NCBI RefSeq assembly: GCF_008993995.1
Contig: NZ_BKNN01000002.1
Coordinates: 1-64,000, forward strand
DNA from: Acinetobacter brisouii
GTDB taxonomy: Bacteria > Pseudomonadota > Gammaproteobacteria > Pseudomonadales > Moraxellaceae
Length of the DNA stretch: 64,000 nucleotides
Direction of reading: 5' to 3'
Every line of letters begins with the position of its first letter. Positions within the stretch are counted from its first letter, which is position 1. The notes under the pieces are model-generated. The model made no database searches. It had not been told where the DNA came from and was given only the letters and a program-made list of their open reading frames with translations. The translations under genes and the position numbers were made by a program. Positions 17,797 to 27,881 of the stretch are shown piece after piece.

Positions 17797-17850
17797 AAAT
17801 GCAATTTTATCTATTTGATTGAATACTCAGTATAAACAGATTTTAAGGCA

Positions 17851-17880
17851 ACAAAAAAGCCACCCTTGCGGTGGCTTCTT
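17851..17880 (-). terminator. Terminator after purL
   Basis: AAGCCACC/GGTGGCTT (17857-17864 with 17870-17877) has, on the minus strand, a run of T residues immediately after the stem. It lies just beyond the purL stop. Confidence 0.85.
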
Positions 17881-17899
17881 AACTTAGCTAAATCAATGA

Positions 17900-20800
17900 T
17901 TAACCAATAAATTTACGTGCATTACGGAACATACGTAACCATGCACCATCTTCAGTCCAACCCTCAGGCGACCAAGAATGTTGAATCGCACGGAAGTTAC
18001 GCTCAGGGTGCGGCATCATAATCGTTGCACGACCATCTTTAGAGGTTACACCTGTAATCGCATCTGGTGAACCGTTCGGGTTCAACGGATAATGCTGCGT
18101 TGGCTGACCATGACTGTCGACATAACGTAACGTCACTTGGTTGCCTGCTTGCAAGCTTGCCAAGTTCTCAGCACTTGCAACAACAAGACCTTCACCATGT
18201 GCAACAGCGATTGGCAAAATCGAACCTTCCATATCTTGCAACAACACAGACGCTGATTTTTCGACACGGACGTTCACTGCACGTGCTTCAAACACTTCTG
18301 ATGTGTTACGGTGGAAACGAGGCCAAGCTTCTGCACCTGGAATAAGCGGTGCAAGTTGTGAAATCATTTGACAGCCGTTACACACACCTAAAGTGAATGT
18401 ATCTTGACGGTTAAAGAATTTCTCAAATTGATCACGCAGTTTTGCATTGAACAATACTGATTTTGCCCAACCACCACCAGCGCCTAGCACGTCACCGTAA
18501 GAGAAGCCACCACAAGCCACCAAGCCTTCAAAGTCATTTAGATCAACACGACCTGCAAGTAAATCACTCATGTGAACATCGACGGTGTTAAAGCCAACTT
18601 TGTCAAATGCAGCTGCCATTTCAATCTGACCATTGACACCTTGTTCACGCAAGATTGCCATGCTTGGACGGCGAAGGTTCAAGAATGGTGCTTCAACAGG
18701 TTCATTCAAGTCATACGTTGGTTGTGCAATCAAACCTTTGTGGTTTTTGTCAGCAATCAACGCAAACTCTTGATCCGCAGTTTCAGAGTTATCACGTAAA
18801 CGCTGGATTTGATGTGAAACTTCTGTCCATGCCTGTTGTAATTCAACACGTTCTAAAGTCAAACCATTCACATTTAACTGATCGCTGTTGTTGACTTGAC
18901 CGACAACCGCAATTGCATCTTTCAAACTTGATGCCGCAACTTCAGCTTCAAGTGCAGCCCAATCTGCTGCTTTGATTTGTACCACTGCACCAATTTCTTC
19001 AGCAAACAAGCTTTCAGTGCTTTGGTTTTCCAAAGCCACACCGAGGCGTGAAGTGAACATCATTTCAGCAACAGTTGCCAACAAACCACCATCACCGATG
19101 TCATGGTAAGCCTGAATCAGACCACGATTGTTCCAGTCCTGAATCAATGCAAAGAATGCTTTGAAGTCATCGAAGCTATCGACATCTGGAGTAACCGAAC
19201 CGATTGCTTTATACACTTGTGCAAGGATCGAACCGCCTAAACGGAACTGACCTTTTGACAAATCAATACGCACAAGTACTGAATCATCCAGTTGTTTCAA
19301 TTCTGGAGTCAATGTTTTGCGAACATCTAAAACAGGTGCAAATGCAGTAATGACCCCTGTCATTGGTGAAGTGACGGCTTTATCGACACCATCATCATTC
19401 CAAGTAGTACGCATTGAAAGCGAGTCTTTACCGACTGGAATTGCAATGCCTAACGCTGGGCACATTTTCATACCAATCGCTTTTACACCTTCAAACAAAG
19501 CTTGGTCTTCACCTTGCTGACCTGCTGCTGCCATCCAGTTCGCAGACAATTTAATGTCGCTAATCTGTTCAATGTTGGCACACATGATGTTTGAAATGGC
19601 TTCAGCAACAGCCAAACGTGCAGATGCTGCTGGGTTAAGCAATGCAACAGGTGGACGTTCGCCCATTGCCATTGCTTCACCTGTGTAACCTTCAAGGCTT
19701 GTGGTGGTGACTGCTGCATCAGCAACAGGAACCTGCCAGCGACCAACCATTTGATCACGCGCAACCATTCCTGTAATTGAGCGGTCACCGATGGTGATCA
19801 AGAATGATTTAGATGCAACGGTCGGGTTTTTCAAGACACGGAAAATCGCATCTTTTAAGTCGACTTGAGCAGCATCGAAATCGTCGCCTTGACGTTCGAT
19901 AGTTTCGTAAGAACGTTGCATACGTGGCGTACCACCCAACATCACTTGCATTGGAATGTCGACTGCCTTGTTCTCAAATAATGGATCTTCAACAGTTAAG
20001 TGACGTGCTTCTGTCGCTTCACCTAGTACAGCAAACGGACAGCGTTCACGCGCACAAATCGATTCAAACTGTGCCAAAGATTCTGGGCGAATCGCCAAAA
20101 CATAACGCTCTTGCGCTTCGTTTGACCAGATCTCCATTGGAGACATCCCAGGTTCAAGCGATGGAATCTTACGTAAGTTCAACACTGCACCTAACTCGTG
20201 ATCATTCACCAGTTCAGGCATAGCATTGGATAAACCACCCGCACCCACGTCATGTACAGACACGATTGGGTTAGCATCTTCCAAGCGCCAGCAGGTATCG
20301 ATCACTTCTTGGCAACGGCGTTCCATTTCTGGGTTTTCACGTTGTACCGAAGCAAAATCAAGGCTTTCACCCATGGTACCGCTATCTACAGAAGATGCAG
20401 CACCACCGCCAAGACCGATCAACATGGCTGGACCACCAAGTACAATCAGTAAATCACCTGGTTGAATCGCATCTTTCTCGACATGGTCAGGACGAATATT
20501 ACCGTAACCACCTGCAATCATGATTGGCTTATGGAAGCCTTTCACTTCACCATTCACGTTTTGTTCAAATGTACGGAAATAACCGTTTAGGTTTGGACGA
20601 CCAAATTCGTTGTTAAACGCTGCACCGCCCAAAGGGCCTTCGATCATGATTTGTAATGGCGATGCCATACGTGAAGGTTTACCGTAGTTCTCTTCCCAAG
20701 GTTGTTCAAAACCAGGAATGTTCAGGTTAGATACGGTAAAGCCTGTTAAGCCTGCTTTTGGCTTACCACCACGACCTGTCGCGCCTTCATCACGGATTTC

Positions 20801-21736
20801 ACCGCCCGAACCTGTTGCCGCACCTGCAAATGGAGAAATGGCAGTTGGGTGGTTGTGGGTTTCCACTTTCATCAAAATATGAGCCGCTTGGCTCTTGTAT
20901 TTATAGATGTAATGACCTGTTTCTGCGTCTTGTTTTGGATAAAAACGCATGGTGTCATAACCGACAATCACCGAAGCATTGTCTTTATATGCCGACAACA
21001 CGTCATTCGGTGATTCTTTATAGGTATTTTTAATCATTTGGAACAAAGACAATGGTTGTTTTTCACCATCGATTGTCCATTCTGAACCAAAGATTTTATG
21101 ACGGCAGTGCTCAGAGTTGGCTTGAGCAAACATCATCAATTCGATGTCGTTCGGGTTACGACCCAATTTTGTGAAAGCCGCAGTCAGATAATCAATTTCT
21201 TGCTCTGACAATGCAAAACCAAACTCTTGGTTCGCTTTAACCAGTGCTTCTTTGCCTTGCCCCAAAATATCAATTGAGTTCAATGGCTTTGGTGCAGTTT
21301 CTGAGAAAAGTGCTTGAGCATCATCTAAATGTGCAAATACAGTCTCAGTCATGCGGTCATGCAATACTTGTTTCACCGCAGGAGAAACGTCGCTGACACC
21401 TTTTAGCGTAAATAAAAGACCACGCTCTAAACGGTGTACAGGGGTATTACAGTTTTGGAAAATATCGGTTGCTTTAGACGACCATGGTGAAATTGTCCCA
21501 ACACGTGGAGTCACCAAGATTTGAATTTCATCGGCTGCCGCTTGGCGTAACTCGAAAGACTGACCATCATTTAAAAGTTGTAAAGCTGACTGATATTGCT
21601 GCTCGTTGAGCGCTTGATCAAACAGATAAACCCACTGGCTATCAAAAGACTGAACAGAACTAATTGACGTCAAACGTGATAATAGTTGAGTTTTCTTAAA
21701 AGAAGAATGCGCTGAGGCACCGGCCACGATAAACAT
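17900..21736 (-). CDS. purL: Phosphoribosylformylglycinamidine synthase (large single-chain form)
   Basis: PurL converts FGAR to FGAM with ATP and glutamine, the fourth step of purine synthesis. At 1278 aa it is the fused enterobacterial-type enzyme. It has an N-terminal PurS-like region, two AIR-synthase-type synthetase halves (with [19 protein letters not shown] and [14 protein letters not shown]), and a C-terminal class I glutamine amidotransferase. The amidotransferase nucleophile Cys is in LGVCNGCQM near residue 1120, and its His is in [10 protein letters not shown]. The start at 21736 ([13 protein letters not shown]) fits the family. It is transcribed alone. Confidence 0.97.
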   Translation of the reverse strand: MFIVAGASAHSSFKKTQLLSRLTSISSVQSFDSQWVYLFDQALNEQQYQSALQLLNDGQSFELRQAAADEIQILVTPRVGTISPWSSKATDIFQNCNTPVHRLERGLLFTLKGVSDVSPAVKQVLHDRMTETVFAHLDDAQALFSETAPKPLNSIDILGQGKEALVKANQEFGFALSEQEIDYLTAAFTKLGRNPNDIELMMFAQANSEHCRHKIFGSEWTIDGEKQPLSLFQMIKNTYKESPNDVLSAYKDNASVIVGYDTMRFYPKQDAETGHYIYKYKSQAAHILMKVETHNHPTAISPFAGAATGSGGEIRDEGATGRGGKPKAGLTGFTVSNLNIPGFEQPWEENYGKPSRMASPLQIMIEGPLGGAAFNNEFGRPNLNGYFRTFEQNVNGEVKGFHKPIMIAGGYGNIRPDHVEKDAIQPGDLLIVLGGPAMLIGLGGGAASSVDSGTMGESLDFASVQRENPEMERRCQEVIDTCWRLEDANPIVSVHDVGAGGLSNAMPELVNDHELGAVLNLRKIPSLEPGMSPMEIWSNEAQERYVLAIRPESLAQFESICARERCPFAVLGEATEARHLTVEDPLFENKAVDIPMQVMLGGTPRMQRSYETIERQGDDFDAAQVDLKDAIFRVLKNPTVASKSFLITIGDRSITGMVARDQMVGRWQVPVADAAVTTTSLEGYTGEAMAMGERPPVALLNPAASARLAVAEAISNIMCANIEQISDIKLSANWMAAAGQQGEDQALFEGVKAIGMKMCPALGIAIPVGKDSLSMRTTWNDDGVDKAVTSPMTGVITAFAPVLDVRKTLTPELKQLDDSVLVRIDLSKGQFRLGGSILAQVYKAIGSVTPDVDSFDDFKAFFALIQDWNNRGLIQAYHDIGDGGLLATVAEMMFTSRLGVALENQSTESLFAEEIGAVVQIKAADWAALEAEVAASSLKDAIAVVGQVNNSDQLNVNGLTLERVELQQAWTEVSHQIQRLRDNSETADQEFALIADKNHKGLIAQPTYDLNEPVEAPFLNLRRPSMAILREQGVNGQIEMAAAFDKVGFNTVDVHMSDLLAGRVDLNDFEGLVACGGFSYGDVLGAGGGWAKSVLFNAKLRDQFEKFFNRQDTFTLGVCNGCQMISQLAPLIPGAEAWPRFHRNTSEVFEARAVNVRVEKSASVLLQDMEGSILPIAVAHGEGLVVASAENLASLQAGNQVTLRYVDSHGQPTQHYPLNPNGSPDAITGVTSKDGRATIMMPHPERNFRAIQHSWSPEGWTEDGAWLRMFRNARKFIG

Positions 21737-21950
21737 GTTGATTTTGGCTCCACGGGCTTGTCGTTAATGACGTTACCGCAATGTGACTTAGAGAGAGCGC
21801 ATATTCTACTGTGAAAAGCCCAAATCAGCTAGATCAAGAATCAGGATTATGTAAACGAATTTTCATGAAGTCTTTATTTTTTCGATATATTTTTTTTACG
21901 CTGCTTATTTAAAACACAATTTTTTTTTCGAATTGATCTGACTGTATAAC
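21737..21950. other. Upstream region of purL
   Basis: Contains no supported gene. On the minus strand a TAGAAT hexamer lies about 60 bp above the purL start, but no -35 element is visible at proper spacing. A/T-rich DNA at 21880-21930 separates this promoter region from the terminator of the downstream-oriented SWIM gene cluster. Confidence 0.35.
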
Positions 21951-21987
21951 AAATCGGCGACTGAAAGCTGTATTTCAGCTGCCGATT
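21951..21987 (-). terminator. Hairpin ending the YehL-type cluster
   Basis: Nested stem: AATCGGC (21952-21958) with GCCGATT (21981-21987), enclosing CTGAAA (21961-21966) with TTTCAG (21973-21978). It lies immediately after the SWIM gene stop on the minus strand. The T-run is weak, so termination may be partial. Confidence 0.6.
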
Positions 21988-21994
21988 CATCCTT

Positions 21995-24103
21995 TTATGC
22001 CGCTTCATCTGCAATATAAATCGGTAAACTCACCTGCATCCGCATCGCCATGTCACAGAGATAGACCAGACGAATTAGGTGATCGATGGTCAACTTAGGT
22101 CTGGCAAGTGTCTGTGCCAATTGCTGTTGTAGCAATGACATGCCCGCTTGTTGTGCCAGTTGTTGCTGATCTTGCAAAATTTGGCGCTGCGAGTCGGTCA
22201 ACCATAAACTCCCTGAACTGCTTAAACTGCACAGTACATCAAGCACAGGTTCGCATAAACGCTGAGCCAAAGTTTGCTGTAGTTGACCGTGCTGTTGATG
22301 TTGCTTTTTCTTGGCGAGCAATTGCTCAATTCGCCCAACTATACTGTCTTTCAGCGTTTTTTTCTGATGCGGTACAGCATCAAAATCAAGTTGAAATAAC
22401 ACTTGTCTAGGCTGAACCACATCTAAAAACAAGCTGATCGGCGTTAAACGCAACTGGTGTGACTGAACTGATAATGATGCAAACACCGCAACAATTTTTT
22501 CAGGTTCAAGACACAAGCGTTCCAGTTTACGGATACGTTCCAGACTTTGCGTGTTCCAGTCCAAACGTAGCTGCAAAACATTCTCCGCAGTATCGTAAAC
22601 TGACCACCACAAACACTGTTCAATTTCATCGACCTGAGGCGAGTCACAACGGGCAATCTTCAATAACACCTGTTGTGCTAAACCTTCCACAGATTGCATT
22701 TGGCTTTGCCAGTGTTGCTGTAATTGTTGCCAGTCTTGAAAGGCGGCTTGCTCAAAAATCGGCTGATAATGTTCCAAGCTTAACTGGGCAAGCTGAGTCT
22801 GTGCCTGACTTGAACCTGAACTAGACAGACGACCCTGCTCAGAAAACCGTGGCTGCAACAAGCGCACATGTCGCTGCATCAAACTTTCGGCAGTATGTTG
22901 CCAAATACTGTGCTGCCCCCAAGCCCGATAACGGTCAAAGGTAGAATCTTGCCCTTGAGCACGGGCGATGGTCACATCAATTGGGCGCTGCTGCTGCATT
23001 TCCCAAAAATACAAACTTAAACCGCGCGCACCACCTTGGGTATGCCACCATCTTGCCCCGAGCGGTAATAAATCTAAATCTGCCTGTTCGCGATCATGTG
23101 GATAGCTCTGCCTTGACTGTCCACGTAACTGAATCAAATGCTCAGCATGACTGTGCTGCAACTGATGCAGATAACTCAGCATTTGTACGATATAGCACAG
23201 GCTTTCTCGTTCATTGGCATGTTCATCACGGCGCACTAACGCACTCACCTGACCACTGAGTTGACGCAACATACCTGCCAAACGGGGCAAACCTTCACTG
23301 CGTGCAGAAACATTAAGTAAATGCAACTGCCGTGCAGTCATGCTGCTAATATGTGCCAAGCCCTGTTGTAATAACTGAATCAGATCTTGCTGTAGCTCCT
23401 GAATAAACTGGCGCTCACTGTCACTGAGCAAGGCGGGATTTTCCTGATCGCTCAACTCCAGTTGTTGCCAGATTTTTCCATGTTGAAACTGCACCAAGCT
23501 CAGTGCCGCCAAGTGCAAAGCTGGCTGATCTTTTTCCACATCGGACAGCATGCCTGCAAAACCTGCCCCAGCCAGACAACTGACTTGCTCATCTAACTCA
23601 GGCAACTGTACTCGAATCCGATAGGCTTCGATGCTGATCTTGATACTGTGCTTTTGCCATTGTCGTGCCCACTGAATGGCTTTTTTCGCAGCAGCTTTCC
23701 CAATTTTCTTGGCAATCTGATCCAAATCAAGCGCCAACATTTCCGCCAAGACATCAACCGTAGGCGATGCTTCCTCAATCACTGAATGGGTTGTTTCCTC
23801 GGTTGAAAAACTTTCGCCTGTGGTCATAACACTGTTGTGATTTTGCTGTAGCCACAGCACCGCTGCGACAATATGCTTACACGCACCTGTTGCAGGGCAA
23901 GAGCATTGTGCCTGATGTAAGCCTGTTGCACTCAAACAGACCTGCTGACCATCACTTTGAATCAACACCTGATCAGGTTGTTCTTCTTGCAAACTGACTT
24001 TATTGGCATCGATATCTTTTAACGCACGGCGCACCAATCCCGCATTAGCAAAGGTGGACAGACTGTCCTGATCATAAGATAAATATTGAATTTTCCAGCT
24101 CAT
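21995..24103 (-). CDS. SWIM zinc-finger protein (YehQ-like)
   Basis: The 702-aa product has a SWIM zinc finger near its N-terminus: Cys67 and Cys69 in QCSCP, and Cys75 and His77 in ACKHI. SWIM fingers bind DNA or proteins. The remaining 600 residues are helical and strikingly Gln/Leu-rich with no other domain I can name. Partners suggest equivalence to E. coli YehQ. ATG 24103 overlaps the TGA of the VWA gene (ATGA), so translation is coupled and this start is preferred over the one at 24124. It is the last gene of the cluster and has high local G+C. Confidence 0.85.
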   Translation of the reverse strand: MSWKIQYLSYDQDSLSTFANAGLVRRALKDIDANKVSLQEEQPDQVLIQSDGQQVCLSATGLHQAQCSCPATGACKHIVAAVLWLQQNHNSVMTTGESFSTEETTHSVIEEASPTVDVLAEMLALDLDQIAKKIGKAAAKKAIQWARQWQKHSIKISIEAYRIRVQLPELDEQVSCLAGAGFAGMLSDVEKDQPALHLAALSLVQFQHGKIWQQLELSDQENPALLSDSERQFIQELQQDLIQLLQQGLAHISSMTARQLHLLNVSARSEGLPRLAGMLRQLSGQVSALVRRDEHANERESLCYIVQMLSYLHQLQHSHAEHLIQLRGQSRQSYPHDREQADLDLLPLGARWWHTQGGARGLSLYFWEMQQQRPIDVTIARAQGQDSTFDRYRAWGQHSIWQHTAESLMQRHVRLLQPRFSEQGRLSSSGSSQAQTQLAQLSLEHYQPIFEQAAFQDWQQLQQHWQSQMQSVEGLAQQVLLKIARCDSPQVDEIEQCLWWSVYDTAENVLQLRLDWNTQSLERIRKLERLCLEPEKIVAVFASLSVQSHQLRLTPISLFLDVVQPRQVLFQLDFDAVPHQKKTLKDSIVGRIEQLLAKKKQHQQHGQLQQTLAQRLCEPVLDVLCSLSSSGSLWLTDSQRQILQDQQQLAQQAGMSLLQQQLAQTLARPKLTIDHLIRLVYLCDMAMRMQVSLPIYIADEAA

Positions 24104-25230
24104 TGCATCACCGCTGCCATCCATTCAGCAAAATGTTCAGGGGTCAGCGCAGCCACAGACATGCCACGTTCACTGAGTTTTTGGGCCATTTGCATGTCAT
24201 ACACAGGCTGTGCCTGTTCATCCAGCGCCGCCAGTCCAAGCAGCTTCACCTGCTGACTACTCAGACGGCTAATTCCCCCCAGTAAATGCGCCACCGAACC
24301 GCCTTCTTCAAAGTCACTGATCAGGGTAAAAATGGTGCGATTCGGCTGAGTCACCAAACGCTCACAATAGTTCACCGCTTTGGCAATATCTGTTCCCCCG
24401 CCAAGCTGTGCAGTCAGCAAAACTTCCACAGGATCACTGGCAAGATGTGAAACATCGACCACATTGGTATCAAATAAAACCAGATGTACTTTCACCGCAG
24501 GCAAACTGGCTAAAATACTGGCACAGACCGCGCTATACATCACCGAACTTAGCATTGAGGCACTTTGGTCAACACATAAAATTACCGTCCACGACAAATG
24601 TCGTTGTACCCGCGCATTAAAAAATGGCTGCTGAATCACCAGTTTTTGTAAATCTACATTGTAATGTTTCAGATTGGCCTGAATGGTACGCCGCCAGTCA
24701 AAGTTTTGACTATTCGCCACCAATGAACGGCGAAAACGGTGCTTGCGTCCATGCATACTATTGACAAAATTTGCCTTCAAACGGGCAACAATTTGCTCGA
24801 CCACACGACGAATAATCTCGCGCACAGCGTCACGGGTTTCGCTATTCATTCGCCCGCGCATACTCAGTAAAGCTTTGGCAAGCTGCGGAGTCGGCTCAAG
24901 GTGCTGCAAAGTATTGGCATCTTTGAGTAAACCATCGAGCTGATAACGCTCAATTGCTTGGGTCTGCACCCGTTCAAAAGTACTTTGTGGAAAGAGCTTG
25001 CGGGCGCTATTTAACCAATTCACCGCCGTCAGTTGTGAATTGTCCAGTGAGCCATGACGGGACTGCCCTGCAACTTGCCCACGCCCGTCATATTCACGGT
25101 TATACAAATAATCCAATGTGCGTTCCAACCGCAGTTGTTCAGCATCGAGCTGAACCTGATTTAAGGCACGGTCGCTATAACGCCCAAGCACCAAGCGCCA
25201 ACGAGCAGCCGTATCGTATTCTTGCTTCAT
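24100..25230 (-). CDS. VWA domain protein (YehP-like)
   Basis: The 376-aa product has a von Willebrand A domain in its C-terminal half, with an intact metal-ion-dependent adhesion site: DQSAS at 221-225, Thr280-Asp281 in GGGTDI, and Asp306 in ISDFEEGG. The N-terminal half (1-205) is helical and basic, with VREIIRRVVEQIVARL. VWA proteins paired with MoxR ATPases are thought to be adaptors that present substrates. The start at 25230 overlaps the stop of the preceding frame (ATGA). Its neighbours match the E. coli yehL-yehM-yehP-yehQ set. Confidence 0.9.
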   Translation of the reverse strand: MKQEYDTAARWRLVLGRYSDRALNQVQLDAEQLRLERTLDYLYNREYDGRGQVAGQSRHGSLDNSQLTAVNWLNSARKLFPQSTFERVQTQAIERYQLDGLLKDANTLQHLEPTPQLAKALLSMRGRMNSETRDAVREIIRRVVEQIVARLKANFVNSMHGRKHRFRRSLVANSQNFDWRRTIQANLKHYNVDLQKLVIQQPFFNARVQRHLSWTVILCVDQSASMLSSVMYSAVCASILASLPAVKVHLVLFDTNVVDVSHLASDPVEVLLTAQLGGGTDIAKAVNYCERLVTQPNRTIFTLISDFEEGGSVAHLLGGISRLSSQQVKLLGLAALDEQAQPVYDMQMAQKLSERGMSVAALTPEHFAEWMAAVMQ

Positions 25231-25883
25231 GCCTGCTCCTCCTGCGTGAACCACATTTCTAATTGTTGCTGTTGAAGGAGTTGCACTAATTGTTGATTGA
25301 GCTGCACACCTTGCAACATTTCGGTTTGTGAAATTTCGCTGCTGACCACGGTTAGACTCAAGCTCGACATTTGATTGAGCTGTGCCATATGTTCAGCAAA
25401 ATGTGCCGTTTCTTTGGGCTTTAAATAGGTAAAGGCAAAACGTAAATCGGGCAATAATGCAATAAACGTCTGTTCATCCCAAGAGCTCAGCAGTTGGTTG
25501 AGCAAATCGCCCAATTCCCGATAATGCAGCAACAACTCGGGCGCAGCCTGTAAAATGCCTGACAAATATTGCACCGCATGTTCAGGAGTTGCCCCGATGC
25601 CAAAACGCTGTAACAGCGATTGCTGTAAATCCTGCTCGGCATATTTCCCATCTAAAAATGCCAATGCATCTCGACCACCCGCCAACAAATCAATTTTCTG
25701 CCATGCAACATCCAAACGCTGCAAACTTTGATAAAGCTGACTCAATAATTGTTGAGGGCAATCTAGAATCCGTTCAATCTGCTGTGCCAATTCGCGTAAT
25801 TGCAACACCTGTTGCAGTACAGCTTGCTGTTGCTCAGGCGCAGGTGTGCTGTGTTGTTCCAGTAAAAATAAGGCACTCAGCAA
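25227..25883 (-). CDS. C-terminal continuation of the DUF5682 frame, beyond an in-frame TAG
   Basis: This 218-aa frame lies in the same reading frame as the DUF5682 gene upstream, and only one TAG codon (25887-25889) separates them. Segments such as GATPEHAVQYLSGILQAAPELL and FIALLPDLRFAFTYLKPKE fit, from memory, the C-terminal domain of DUF5682/YehM-type proteins. It could be made by re-initiation at TTG 25883, 3 bases after the stop, or by stop-codon read-through. Otherwise the gene is nonsense-split. The sequence is Gln/Leu-rich, like the SWIM protein. Its TGA overlaps the ATG of the VWA gene (ATGA), so translation of this frame would support VWA expression. Confidence 0.65.
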   Translation of the reverse strand: MLSALFLLEQHSTPAPEQQQAVLQQVLQLRELAQQIERILDCPQQLLSQLYQSLQRLDVAWQKIDLLAGGRDALAFLDGKYAEQDLQQSLLQRFGIGATPEHAVQYLSGILQAAPELLLHYRELGDLLNQLLSSWDEQTFIALLPDLRFAFTYLKPKETAHFAEHMAQLNQMSSLSLTVVSSEISQTEMLQGVQLNQQLVQLLQQQQLEMWFTQEEQA

Positions 25884-25886
25884 AAC

Positions 25887-27749
25887 CTATTGCAGTAAGG
25901 CTTTGAGTTCAGGCTGTTGCCGAAAACCGAGGAAATCTTTACCTGTCCATAAGTTCAATAGCTTTTGTCCGCACTGAATCACCGAAGACAGCTCAGGGTC
26001 ATTGGGTAAATATTGCTGCACTTCGGCAAACAAGGCAGGAATCTGCTGATGCAGTCCCATCACCGCAGCACGCAGCAGCAACTGCACCGCCTGATGCGAT
26101 GAACGTCCTTGACCTGCCTCATAAAAACGCTGTTTCAATTGAAGCAATTGTTGAATGGCTAAGCTCTGCACATCCCCCGCTTCCGCAGACAGTTCAATCA
26201 GCCGTGCTTCAACTTGCGGTGTCCACGCATATTCCCATTCTTCAAACAGTAAATGTAACTGCCCGCCTGTCAGAAAATCAGGACCTGTCTGATGTCGGGC
26301 AAAACCTACTTGCAAGAAACTGAGTAAGTGTAAAAAACGACTGCGTAAACGATGTTTAGGATTACGCAGTACATCGAGTTTAGCGCGTTTGCTGGTGGTA
26401 TCATCCAGTTTAAAACGATGCGCTTTGGCAAGTTCCTCCACTTGCGCCAGTAGCGGTGGCGTTTGGGTCGAGCTAACCACTTGTCCAAGCTTCGCCCCAC
26501 TCAAAAGCTGCATCAGCGTCTGTTGAAATGCCTGCTGCCCATCATCCAGACTGCCTTTAACAAAACTGCTTTGGCAGGCATCAATCAGGTCATAACGGCT
26601 GATCAGTGCATGTTCACGCAAGGCAGCCAAACCCACTGCCTGCTCACTGGCGGTCTTTACGGTAATAAAACTGCTGTCCAAAACTTGCTGCTGACGCAAT
26701 TGTTGTGACAAATCGGAAATGACATCAATACATAAACGCTGACGTTGCTCGGCATCACTCCGTTCAGACAGCGTATTCAATTGCTGCCAACAGCGTTGAT
26801 AAAATGCAGGGGATGGCATGCCTGAGGCATAACCATTCAAGGCGTCCAAACGGTCAAAACTATAACGGATCAGCCATGCCTGATCCTCCTGATCGGCAGA
26901 TTTAAACTTTTTCAGGGGCTTCGGTGAGTCTTGCAATAACTGCCCTGCCAACTCCTCAATCAGTGCCAAGGTATGAAAACCACCTGTAATAATGCAAATA
27001 TCTCCCTGCGCCTGTGTATGGCAGTCTAAAATCGATTGCAACATGCAGCGTTCACGGATCAGTGAGGCTTCTGCCTCAAGCACACTCGGCTCATAGTCCA
27101 GTCGTGACATGCTGCACCAGAGCTGCACTTCAGCAAAAAATTGCTGCCAGTGGCTCAGTTCAGCCTTGGATTTCAGTTCAAATAAATGATCCCACAGTTC
27201 ATCATGGTTACGGCAATTCAGGCGGCTCGCCAGTGCTTGAATATACTGGCTATGTGCCAAGTAGCGCTCCTGCTGCAAACTTTGCGCCTGCCATGATTGC
27301 GTGTGACTGACTTGCTGTTCATGCGCGACCTGACTTGACCACGCCAAATCAATAAACTCCACCTGTGCATTGATCTGTTTAGCGGTTCGTAACGCCACCC
27401 ATTCAGGCGAATAGTCACAAAATGGAAAATAAGCACTGCGATAGTATTTCTGTGGCGTCTCTGCGCCTGATTCTGGCACTAGATTCGGCGTACTCAGTTC
27501 AGTCTGACATAAAATTGCCAGTGGTGGCTGACTGTCAGGATGCTGCAAATCATTCAGTAATGGATTGAATGATTTAGGGGCTTCAATCAGCACATGGGCA
27601 GGTTGTAATTGTTGTAATGCCTGTAAAGTTGCATAGGCACAGGCAGGGCTATGATGGCGAACAGCAAGAAAATGAATGCCACGTTCAGCAAGCTGATTTT
27701 GCCAGTGTTGGGCTTGCTGTAAACGGGAAGGCAAAGTGGTGTCAGTCAT
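25887..27749 (-). CDS. DUF5682 family protein (YehM-like), ending at an in-frame TAG
   Basis: The 620-aa product starts with the DUF5682 signature IHFLAVRHHSPACAYA near residues 26-40, followed by HVLIEAPKSF. A later ITGGFHTLAL segment near 265-275 adds another conserved His. These are reminiscent of the TraB/ChaN/EreA-like superfamily, but the activity is not known. ATG 27749 is preferred over an upstream in-frame start at 27779. The frame stops at TAG and then resumes open for 219 more codons, so the full-length family member may be about 841 residues. The MoxR gene lies 132 bp upstream, across two hairpins. Confidence 0.82.
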   Translation of the reverse strand: MTDTTLPSRLQQAQHWQNQLAERGIHFLAVRHHSPACAYATLQALQQLQPAHVLIEAPKSFNPLLNDLQHPDSQPPLAILCQTELSTPNLVPESGAETPQKYYRSAYFPFCDYSPEWVALRTAKQINAQVEFIDLAWSSQVAHEQQVSHTQSWQAQSLQQERYLAHSQYIQALASRLNCRNHDELWDHLFELKSKAELSHWQQFFAEVQLWCSMSRLDYEPSVLEAEASLIRERCMLQSILDCHTQAQGDICIITGGFHTLALIEELAGQLLQDSPKPLKKFKSADQEDQAWLIRYSFDRLDALNGYASGMPSPAFYQRCWQQLNTLSERSDAEQRQRLCIDVISDLSQQLRQQQVLDSSFITVKTASEQAVGLAALREHALISRYDLIDACQSSFVKGSLDDGQQAFQQTLMQLLSGAKLGQVVSSTQTPPLLAQVEELAKAHRFKLDDTTSKRAKLDVLRNPKHRLRSRFLHLLSFLQVGFARHQTGPDFLTGGQLHLLFEEWEYAWTPQVEARLIELSAEAGDVQSLAIQQLLQLKQRFYEAGQGRSSHQAVQLLLRAAVMGLHQQIPALFAEVQQYLPNDPELSSVIQCGQKLLNLWTGKDFLGFRQQPELKALLQ

Positions 27750-27779
27750 GTGTGATCTATATCCAAGGCAGGGTCGCAA

Positions 27780-27848
27780 GGTCTGTCAACTCAAACCATG
27801 ACAGACCCGATGCAAACTGGGTCGTGCGATTGCCTGCATCAACAGGCA
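27780..27848. repeat. Two hairpins in the MoxR-DUF5682 spacer
   Basis: GGTCTGTCA (27780-27788) pairs perfectly with TGACAGACC (27799-27807), loop 10. TGCCTG (27831-27836) pairs with CAGGCA (27843-27848), loop 6. Neither is followed by a T-run on the minus strand, so they look more like processing or stability structures than terminators. Confidence 0.6.
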
Positions 27849-27881
27849 TCACACGAACTTGATGAAGAAAGCGCACAAGGC

